DNA of 64,000 nt from Pedobacter sp. KBW06 (GTDB lineage: Bacteria; Bacteroidota; Bacteroidia; Sphingobacteriales; Sphingobacteriaceae). The notes beneath the pieces were generated by a model. It saw only the letters and a program-made list of their open reading frames with translations, was not told where the DNA came from and did not search any database. A program made the position numbers and the translations under genes. The DNA is taken from positions 1,402,134 to 1,466,133 of the forward strand of contig NZ_QAJL01000003.1 of NCBI RefSeq assembly GCF_003852525.1, given 5' to 3'. How positions within the stretch are numbered: position 1 is the stretch's first letter; the number at the start of each line of letters is the position of its first letter. Below, piece by piece: positions 19,281 to 26,035 of this stretch.

Positions 19281-19643
19281 TCAGTTTTTAGGGTTTTCTA
19301 TGAGGTTGATAATTTCCTTTAGCTCATCAGCACTAATCTTATTGTCTTTTGCAAAAAAGGCAACAAGCTCCTTATAGGAATTCTGAAAGTAGTCGTTCAC
19401 AAAACCACTCATAAAGCGCTTTTTATATTCTGTTTCTTTCACCTTAGCACTATAACGGTAAGCATTTGCAAATTTCTCGCTCTTTAAAAATCCTTTGCGT
19501 TCCAGGTTTTTAACAGTGGAGGCCAATGTTGTATAAGGAGGTTTAGGCTCCTGCAGCAGCTCCATAAAATCCTTAATAAAGCCAGCACCAAATTGCCAAA
19601 CGGCCTGCATGGCCTCTTCTTCCTGTATAGTTAACTTTTCCAT
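19281..19643 (-). CDS. BlaI/MecI/CopY family transcriptional repressor
   Basis: A 120-residue protein: a winged-helix DNA-binding part (MEKLTIQEEEAMQAVWQFG, then PYTTLASTVKNLERKGFLKSEK split by the wing) and a short C-terminal dimer region (KRFMSGFVNDYFQNSYKELVAFF). An upstream in-frame ATG at 19691 exists. I chose 19643 because the longer version would translate through the operator at 19647-19661, and because family members begin with this helix. It is co-transcribed with the M56 protease (one-base gap). Operators before it and before the GLPGLI operon match, giving a self-contained regulon. Confidence 0.92.
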   Translation of the reverse strand: MEKLTIQEEEAMQAVWQFGAGFIKDFMELLQEPKPPYTTLASTVKNLERKGFLKSEKFANAYRYSAKVKETEYKKRFMSGFVNDYFQNSYKELVAFFAKDNKISADELKEIINLIENPKN

Positions 19644-19646
19644 AAA

Positions 19647-19680
19647 TACGATATTATCGTAAATATACGAATTGTACGTT
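19647..19680 (-). promoter_or_regulatory. BlaI-type operator pair at the repressor's own start
   Basis: TACGATATTATCGTA (19647-19661) is a near-perfect dyad ending three bases before the start codon. A degenerate second copy TACGAATTGTACGTT begins at 19666, exactly 19 bp on. The same 15-bp unit and 19-bp step recur at 14166-14218. Position between promoter and start codon implies autorepression. Confidence 0.75.
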
Positions 19681-19688
19681 GACTTTAT

Positions 19689-19722
19689 CAAAAATATTGC
19701 ACTGCATTTCAGCCTGCATCAA
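19689..19722 (-). promoter_or_regulatory. Candidate promoter of the blaI-like/M56 operon
   Basis: On the minus strand TATTTTTG (19696-19689) matches TAnnTTTG and a TTG (19722-19720) lies 23 bases upstream, slightly long for the usual spacing. The operator pair sits just downstream, in the leader. Confidence 0.4.
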
Positions 19723-19818
19723 TCAACATAAAACAACAATAAATTAATTATTAGTTACAAATATTACTTTATAGAAATAATATTGTATAGATTCACCACT
19801 CATCAATCTCATTTAATT

Positions 19819-20673
19819 ATGATTCTAAAAATTGATTTTAACCGCAACAACCTAAAAATCCCGGTTTACGGATTTGCATTCCTTCTGTTGTTTTTTGCCC
19901 AGGCCTGCAAAAAACAAAATCCCTTGAGCGATTCTTTGCCGGAGGAAGAAAAGAAAGAACCTTTGAAGGAGATCCTGATTCCTGTAAAAATTGAAACGGG
20001 AAAGCTGGTCACCGAACTGAAATACCAGGAGGGCAAATCTTTGCTGAATGAGATCAGTTATCCTAACGGAGAGGTATGTAAAATCGTCTACACGAAAACA
20101 GGTTATCCCCAAAGACTGGAACGGTATAAGAACAATAAACTATTCCGGTATTTTAGCTATGCACTGGACGCTGAATTCCGCATCAGCAAAATACAAAACT
20201 GGGACAACAGCAGTGCAGGTCTAATCCTGCTGAATCAGTATGTGGTCGGGTACGACAAACAATCCATCATCAGCACTAAAAAATATGATGCTGTCCCAAA
20301 CCTCCTTGAAGAAGAAAGCCGGACTTATGGGACCACAGGAAATCCGGAAACCACAACCAGTATCAAAAAGAGCATCAGCGAATCACGGAGCTGGACTTAC
20401 GACGATAAAACTGGAATATTCATTAACCTTCCTTACGCCAGTTTGTTCTTTCTGGAAGAAGCATATGCTGAGCTCAGCATGGGAAAGGGCAATCCCTTAA
20501 GCGCTTCTTCCCTCAAAAGCCCATCGGAAAACAAGACGTTCAGTTATATCTATAACAGCAATAACTACCCTTCAGAAATCACCATCAAAAAGGGAAATAG
20601 CACAGAAACCATGAAAATTACTTACAAAGTGATCAAACCGGACCTTACTTCTTCAACAGGCGTTCTGCCCTGA
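19819..20673 (+). CDS. Hypothetical lipoprotein
   Basis: A 284-residue protein whose signal peptide ends in a lipobox (LFFAQAC) followed by KKQNPLSDSLPEEEKKE, an acidic linker. The rest is a series of short beta-strand-rich segments (LLNEISYPNGEVCKIVYTKTGYPQRLERY, FSYALDAEFRISKIQNW in pieces) that resemble YD/RHS-like or DUF4595-like repeats seen in Bacteroidota lipoproteins. I cannot assign a function. A start 36 bases upstream (19783) is possible, but the Met at 19819 gives a normal signal peptide. The last 29 bases overlap the end of the convergent aminopeptidase gene. Confidence 0.75.
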   Translation: MILKIDFNRNNLKIPVYGFAFLLLFFAQACKKQNPLSDSLPEEEKKEPLKEILIPVKIETGKLVTELKYQEGKSLLNEISYPNGEVCKIVYTKTGYPQRLERYKNNKLFRYFSYALDAEFRISKIQNWDNSSAGLILLNQYVVGYDKQSIISTKKYDAVPNLLEEESRTYGTTGNPETTTSIKKSISESRSWTYDDKTGIFINLPYASLFFLEEAYAELSMGKGNPLSASSLKSPSENKTFSYIYNSNNYPSEITIKKGNSTETMKITYKVIKPDLTSSTGVLP

Positions 20674-23212
20674 ACAGGTAATCAACCGACTGCAGGATTT
20701 TGGCCTTTAGCTTAGGATTGTAATCAGGATGCGCTTTCAGGAAATTTGTCACCACCTGAACGGCTTCCTCAGTCTGATAATTGCTAAAAGTAGCGGACAA
20801 CCAGTTCTGTGGAAAGAAAATATCTCCGGTAGTTTGAATTTCTGACAGCATCTCCAGGCTCTTAGGCAAGTACTTCACTGAAGTAGCTTGCCGGAGCGGA
20901 TGATGCAAATAATATAAGGCAACCCCCACATTCGACTCCTTTGCGCGATTTGCTTTTAACTCCAGGCTTTTAAAAAACGCGTCCCGGTCTGCAGGAACAG
21001 AAGACACTGCCGGCATAATAAATTCGAAACGTTTCCTCCGGTCTTCATTGCTGATCCTGTCCAATTGTGCTTTCAGGATAGCTGAATTGTCCTCTTCCCG
21101 GAGTGCCAGTGAAAACGCTAAAGCCGTATAATCATCTTCAGAGAGTTTCAGGCCTTCAGGCGCCTTCCGGTCCTTCCAGATCTGATACAATTGACGGCCC
21201 GCTTCTTTAGATAAAAAGATATCCTGATAGGTTTTAAAAAGCAGCTTTTTATGGTTGGCTGAAGTCTGGTTCCCCATTGCTTTCCAAAGTGCCCGTTCCA
21301 GCGAAGCTGCTTGCTGCAACCTTCCACCTGCATCAGTAAATTCCCAGAAAATCGTAGAAATATAACCACTGATGAGCTTGAGGTTCAGCTCTTCTTTTTC
21401 TTTATCCAGCCCGGCAATGAAAAGGTTCAAAAGTTCAGCCGGCTTTACAGACCTGCCGCTCAACATGTTCTCATATAAAGAGATATAAGCTGAAGCGCGC
21501 TCCAGTGGTTTATCAATGGCATACAGACTTTTAAACATTCCCGGATCTACAGGCCATAAACCATAGCCCTGACCAGAAGAATTGAACTGTACAAATAAAG
21601 GAGCATCCATTCCGATCACCTCTTTCAGCTCTACCTCTGCCGCATTCAGATTTACCGTCAATTCTTTAACACTGCCAGGATAATGCAAGCTGACTTCAAA
21701 AAGCTGCGGCCAGATTTTATCTTTTCCATATTCCGGTTTTTGCTGAATGCTAAACCTGCTGATTTTATGATCTTTCTGTTCCAGCACATAATCTACAACA
21801 GGTCTGCCGGTATCATTTACCCAAACCTTGTTCCATTCCTGTAAATCCGCATCTGCATATTTATCCAGAATGGCAATCAGCTCAGGCCAGGATGCATTGC
21901 CATTGGAAAACTTCTTCAGGTACTCCCTTACGCCCTGCCGGAATTTCTCTTTCCCCATCAGGCGCTCCAATTGCCGCATCATGATCGGTGCTTTGTGGTA
22001 AATGATATTGCCATAAAGCGTTCCCGCATCTTTTAAATTATTTAAATCCTGTCTGATGGGATTCGCACCAATACTGCGGTCCACCCCATAGGCAGCAGGG
22101 AAATGGTCTACTAAAAATTTAAGGTCAAACACATCCTTTCCAGTAATGGCCTCCGTGCTCTTATCTGCCATAAAATTGGCAAAAACTTCTTTCATCCAGA
22201 CATCGGTGAACCAGTTCATCGTCACCAGATCACCAAACCACATATGTGCCGTTTCATGGGCAATGAGGTTATTCCTGGAATTCCATTGGTCTTTTGTGGC
22301 ACCCGCATCAAGAAACAAAGCCGATTCTTTATATTGAATTGCGCCTACGTGTTCCATTCCTCCAAACTGAAAATCGGGAATAGATACAAAGTCAAACTTT
22401 TGAAACGGATAAGGAATCCCCGTCCAGTCTTCCAGAAACTTCAGGGAACTTCCATGAATTTTAAAGACTTCGCTGAGGCTATGGTTGATTTTGGCCGTAT
22501 CAGTTTCCCGGTACAAAAAGTTCGCCTGCAAATGATCCATCTCCCCTTTAGCAGATTTGAATTTACCCGCAGCAAAAGCGAAGAGATAAGTGCTGATCGT
22601 ATCTGAGGTTTTAAAATGATAGGTTTTACGTGATCCGGCTAAAGTAGAGTCTTTTAGTCCGCCATTGGCAATTGCTTTCCAGTCGGCCGGAACTTTTAAG
22701 GTCAGGGTATATACGGCTTTCAAATCCGGCTGATCGAAACAAGGAAAGACAGTTCTTGCCCTGTCCGGAACAAATAAAGTATACAAATAATCCGAATTCC
22801 GGTTCAATGCACCATCTCCTGCAGTAAATTCCAAATCAACTACATTTTCTCCAACCTTTAAGTATTTAGCCGCAATGATGATGTGCTCATCCACATGCAA
22901 AAGTTCAATCGGGACACCGTTCACCGCAATGCTTTTAAGCTTCGCCGGATCCTCCTTAAAGTCAAGCTCTACCGAATATTTTTTTGATTTCAATTGAAAA
23001 GAAACCTTCTCCACAGCGCCGATTTTCTGATCCTTTTGGGCAGGAATATCCAGTTCCAGCTGATAATGAACTTTACTGATGACTTCCTTTCTATGATTGG
23101 CAAGTTGTTGGGAAACTCCCTTTTCCGGATAAACAACCGAGGCAGATTTTATTCCTGAACAGGAAACCAGAACGGCAGCAAATACCGGAAGAATATGACG
23201 TACATTAAGCAT
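20645..23212 (-). CDS. M1 family zinc aminopeptidase, lipoprotein
   Basis: An 855-residue protein with a lipobox LVSC (Cys18), an N-terminal beta domain, the exopeptidase motif GGMEH (284-288) and the zinc site HETAHMWFGDLVT (His319, His323) with Glu342 eighteen residues on in VWMKEVFANF. It removes N-terminal amino acids from peptides, here probably tethered to a membrane facing the periplasm. The motif has His where the classical GAMEN has Asn, a variant I believe is common in Bacteroidota M1 enzymes. The C-terminal helical domain is complete. Transcribed alone, divergent from the DUF2911 gene. Confidence 0.95.
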   Translation of the reverse strand: MLNVRHILPVFAAVLVSCSGIKSASVVYPEKGVSQQLANHRKEVISKVHYQLELDIPAQKDQKIGAVEKVSFQLKSKKYSVELDFKEDPAKLKSIAVNGVPIELLHVDEHIIIAAKYLKVGENVVDLEFTAGDGALNRNSDYLYTLFVPDRARTVFPCFDQPDLKAVYTLTLKVPADWKAIANGGLKDSTLAGSRKTYHFKTSDTISTYLFAFAAGKFKSAKGEMDHLQANFLYRETDTAKINHSLSEVFKIHGSSLKFLEDWTGIPYPFQKFDFVSIPDFQFGGMEHVGAIQYKESALFLDAGATKDQWNSRNNLIAHETAHMWFGDLVTMNWFTDVWMKEVFANFMADKSTEAITGKDVFDLKFLVDHFPAAYGVDRSIGANPIRQDLNNLKDAGTLYGNIIYHKAPIMMRQLERLMGKEKFRQGVREYLKKFSNGNASWPELIAILDKYADADLQEWNKVWVNDTGRPVVDYVLEQKDHKISRFSIQQKPEYGKDKIWPQLFEVSLHYPGSVKELTVNLNAAEVELKEVIGMDAPLFVQFNSSGQGYGLWPVDPGMFKSLYAIDKPLERASAYISLYENMLSGRSVKPAELLNLFIAGLDKEKEELNLKLISGYISTIFWEFTDAGGRLQQAASLERALWKAMGNQTSANHKKLLFKTYQDIFLSKEAGRQLYQIWKDRKAPEGLKLSEDDYTALAFSLALREEDNSAILKAQLDRISNEDRRKRFEFIMPAVSSVPADRDAFFKSLELKANRAKESNVGVALYYLHHPLRQATSVKYLPKSLEMLSEIQTTGDIFFPQNWLSATFSNYQTEEAVQVVTNFLKAHPDYNPKLKAKILQSVDYLFRAERLLKK

Positions 23213-23328
23213 TTGGCTAATTTAAGTAATGATTTTCTAATTTATCTGTCAAGTTTAAGAACAAAGGATGGATATCACTGAAATAAGCATTCTTTAATGT
23301 AATTTAGTAGCAACAAAACTTAAATCAG

Positions 23329-24177
23329 ATGAAAACATCATTAAAGACGGTACTGATTCTTGCATTAGCAGTATCATTAAACACGGAGCTTCAGGCCCAG
23401 GGCGTTAAATTGCCACAGGCGAGTTCTGCTCAAACCATCACACAAGGCTTTGGATTAGGAAAAGTGACGCTCTCTTACTCACGTCCAAATACAAAAGGCC
23501 GCAAAATTTTCGGAGCAATGGAACCTTTTGATAAGGTTTGGCGTACCGGAGCAAACGGAGCAACCTCCATCACTTTCAGCGATGCAGTAAAAGTAGGTGG
23601 TCAGGAATTAGCTGCCGGAACTTATGGTTTATTTACCATTCCCGGTAAAGATGAATGGACGGTAATATTCAACAAGGACTCCAAACAATGGGGTGCTTAT
23701 GAATACAAAGAAGCAGAAGATGTGTTGCGCATCAAGGTTAAACCAGTGAAACTTAAAGAAAAAGTGGAAACCTTTACCATTCAGTTTGCCAATGTTCTTC
23801 CAACCACAGCTCAGATCCAACTGGCCTGGGAAAACACAGGATTAAACATTGACCTGTCTACAGAAATTGATGCACAGGTAATGGCAAGTATTGATGAAGC
23901 AATGAAAGGGGAGAAAAAACCTTATTTCGCGGCAGCACAATATTACTATGAAAATGGTAAAGACCTGAATAAAGCTTTAGAATGGGTCAATGCAGCGGAA
24001 GCAGCAGATGGCAAAGCACCATGGGTAAAATTATGGAAAGGCCGTATTCAATTGAAAAAAGGCGATAAAGCAGGTGCCATTGCAACCGCAGAAGCTGGAA
24101 TCAAATTAGCTACAGAAGCTAAAATTGAAGAATATGTAAGGTTAAACAGTGCATTATTGGCTGAAGCTAAGAAATAA
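23329..24177 (+). CDS. DUF2911 domain protein
   Basis: A 282-residue protein with a signal peptide (to about residue 24, ELQAQ). Residues about 30-165 fit DUF2911: VTLSYSRPNTKGRKIFG, FDKVWRTGANGATSITFS, LAAGTYGLFTIPG. The C-terminal 100 residues are helical with TPR-like repeats (ALEWVNAAEAADGKAPWVKLWKGRI split by a turn). The domain function is unknown; family members are exported. Divergent from the aminopeptidase gene and ended by the bidirectional terminator at 24210-24245. Confidence 0.92.
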   Translation: MKTSLKTVLILALAVSLNTELQAQGVKLPQASSAQTITQGFGLGKVTLSYSRPNTKGRKIFGAMEPFDKVWRTGANGATSITFSDAVKVGGQELAAGTYGLFTIPGKDEWTVIFNKDSKQWGAYEYKEAEDVLRIKVKPVKLKEKVETFTIQFANVLPTTAQIQLAWENTGLNIDLSTEIDAQVMASIDEAMKGEKKPYFAAAQYYYENGKDLNKALEWVNAAEAADGKAPWVKLWKGRIQLKKGDKAGAIATAEAGIKLATEAKIEEYVRLNSALLAEAKK

Positions 24178-24209
24178 GCTTAACCGCATTTTATAGCCCA
24201 TGGCTATTT

Positions 24210-24245
24210 AAAGAATCCCTGTTGTGCTTATGACAGGGATTCTTT
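24210..24245. terminator. Bidirectional intrinsic terminator
   Basis: Arms AAAGAATCCCTGT (24210-24222) and ACAGGGATTCTTT (24233-24245) pair perfectly over 13 bp with a 10-base loop and T/A runs at the ends. It lies between the convergent DUF2911 and symporter genes and covers the last symporter codons. Confidence 0.85.
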
Positions 24246-25946
24246 TTTGATCTCTTTTGGTTTATCTTTTCCTATGACTCGTTGCAGGATAACCGCAACC
24301 AGCACCACCAGCAAACAGCCAATCACATTGAGCCATAAATAAGCCACCCATTTCTGCTGGCCAATAAAGATCACCGCTGTTTCTGCTACGATGGCTGCCA
24401 GGAATACAGCCCTTCCATTCACCTGCTTCAGATAGAACGCAACCAGGAATACCCCCAGGATAGTTCCATAAATGTAGGAGCCGAGAATATTCACCGCTTC
24501 CAGCAGATTTCCGATTTTACTGGCATACAATGCCATAATGATACAGACCACGCCCCAGAATACGGTTGCCCATCTGGAGGCTTGCAGGTACTCATGATCA
24601 GATCCCTTTTTCCGGATGAGTCGTTTATAAATATCAATTACCGTAGTCGAGGCCAAAGAATTCAATGCGCTGGCGGTAGAACCCATGGATGCCAGAAAGA
24701 TAATGGCGATGAGTAAACCAATCAATCCCTTTGGCAGGTATTGCGTCACAAAGCTGAGGAAGATATAATTGTTATCGTTGATGTCTGCAGTCTTATCATT
24801 TTTGGTCATCAGATCGGTCACCTCTTTCCGGATCCCTTTCCCTTTTTCATCGGCAGCTTGCAGCGCCTTCCGCTGAAGGTCGATCTCGGTTTTATTGTCC
24901 TGATCCAGGGCCTGGTTCATCTTATCAACGACCAGTTGCTTTTCTTTAAAGGCGAGGTCATAATCGGCCTTTAACTTATTCAACTCCGGATTATATTCAC
25001 TTTTCTCGAGCTTATTCAGTTCAAAGCTGTTGAAGAAAATAGGTGGACGGTTGTATTGATAAAACGTAAACACCAGCACGCCTATCAGTAAAATAAGAAA
25101 CTGCATAGGGATCTTTACGAGCCCATTCATCAACAAGCCTAACCTGCTTTGATTTACGGAGGCGCCAGACAGGTAACGTCCCACCTGACTTTGATCAGTT
25201 CCGAAATAAGAAAGCTGTAAGAAGAAACCGCCAATCAATCCAGACCAGATCGTATAAGGGTTTTGGAAATCAAACTTAAAATCAATCGCATTTGTTCTCC
25301 CCATCTTTCCGGCAATGCTGAGCGCTTTGCCAAAACCGATATCTCCCGGTAATAAATGAACCACCATAATTCCCGCCGCAAAAAGTCCGCAGAAAATGAT
25401 GCTCATTTGCAGCATTTGAGTATAGGATACGGCTTTTGTACCGCCATATACCGTATAAAAGACCACTAAACTTCCGATAAACAGTGTCGTATAAGTGGTG
25501 TTGATGTCCAGGATCGTGGAAAGGATAATCGAGGGCGCATAAATGGTGATCCCGGTAGAAAGACCCCTGGAGATCAGAAACAGAAAGGCCGTTAATGCCC
25601 TGGTATTTAAATCGAACCGTTGTTCCAGAAATTCATAAGCAGTGTATACTTTCAGCCGGTGATAGATCGGCACAAAGGTAATACACAATACAATCATCGC
25701 TAAGGGCAAACCGAAGTAAAACTGCACAAAGCTCATCCCCGAAGAATAAGCAAGACCCGGGGCAGACAAAAAAGTAATGGCACTGGCCTGCGTAGCCATC
25801 ACCGAAAGGCAAACATGGTACCAGGGTAAACTTTGATTGCCCAGAAGATATCCCTGAATATTATGGGCCCCGCGACTCTTATAAACGCCGTAAACAACAA
25901 TCACGACCAAGGTGAGGATCAATACGCCCCAATCTACACTACTCAT
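24228..25946 (-). CDS. Sodium:solute symporter (SSS family)
   Basis: A 572-residue protein with about 13 membrane helices and SSS motifs such as YLLGNQSLPWYHVCLSVMATQASAITF and GGTKAVSYTQMLQ. A soluble, charged, probably coiled-coil segment of about 90 residues (about 301-392, LNKLEKSEYNPELNKLKADY onward in part) interrupts the membrane core before the helix with LIGLLIAIIFLASMGSTASALNS. The substrate is unknown. It is the last gene of a coupled operon: its ATG overlaps the stop of a 30-residue membrane peptide (ATGA), which in turn overlaps the stop of a PIG-L deacetylase. That suggests uptake or export of an amino-sugar or related conjugate handled by the deacetylase (inference). Confidence 0.93.
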   Translation of the reverse strand: MSSVDWGVLILTLVVIVVYGVYKSRGAHNIQGYLLGNQSLPWYHVCLSVMATQASAITFLSAPGLAYSSGMSFVQFYFGLPLAMIVLCITFVPIYHRLKVYTAYEFLEQRFDLNTRALTAFLFLISRGLSTGITIYAPSIILSTILDINTTYTTLFIGSLVVFYTVYGGTKAVSYTQMLQMSIIFCGLFAAGIMVVHLLPGDIGFGKALSIAGKMGRTNAIDFKFDFQNPYTIWSGLIGGFFLQLSYFGTDQSQVGRYLSGASVNQSRLGLLMNGLVKIPMQFLILLIGVLVFTFYQYNRPPIFFNSFELNKLEKSEYNPELNKLKADYDLAFKEKQLVVDKMNQALDQDNKTEIDLQRKALQAADEKGKGIRKEVTDLMTKNDKTADINDNNYIFLSFVTQYLPKGLIGLLIAIIFLASMGSTASALNSLASTTVIDIYKRLIRKKGSDHEYLQASRWATVFWGVVCIIMALYASKIGNLLEAVNILGSYIYGTILGVFLVAFYLKQVNGRAVFLAAIVAETAVIFIGQQKWVAYLWLNVIGCLLVVLVAVILQRVIGKDKPKEIKKESLS

Positions 25947-26035
25947 TGAAAATATTTAGTAAATGCATAAAAAATCAGGATCAGGAAGATCAGCCAGCCA
26001 ATCAGGAAACGATAAAAGCTCCTGTAATTCTCCAT
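25943..26035 (-). CDS. 30-residue single-pass membrane peptide coupled to the symporter
   Basis: A 93-base frame with N-terminal MENYRSFYRF, a hydrophobic helix LIGWLIFLILIFYAF and tail TKYFQ. It begins one base into the preceding stop (TAATG at 26037-26033) and its TGA overlaps the symporter start (ATGA at 25946-25943). Such double stop/start overlap is unlikely for non-coding sequence, and it fills the space between the two large genes exactly. Charge is positive before the helix, so an N-in topology is expected. It is probably an accessory subunit or regulator of the symporter; I recognise no family. Confidence 0.72.
   Translation of the reverse strand: MENYRSFYRFLIGWLIFLILIFYAFTKYFQ

Noticed and set aside
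18593..19291. Long plus-strand open frame (232 codons) inside the M56 protease gene
   Set aside because: It lies fully antisense to a well-supported gene, has no recognisable domain and a composition typical of a mirror frame.
19644..19691. Upstream start for the blaI-like gene
   Set aside because: It would translate through the operator pair and adds residues absent from the family; the Met at 19643 is preferred.
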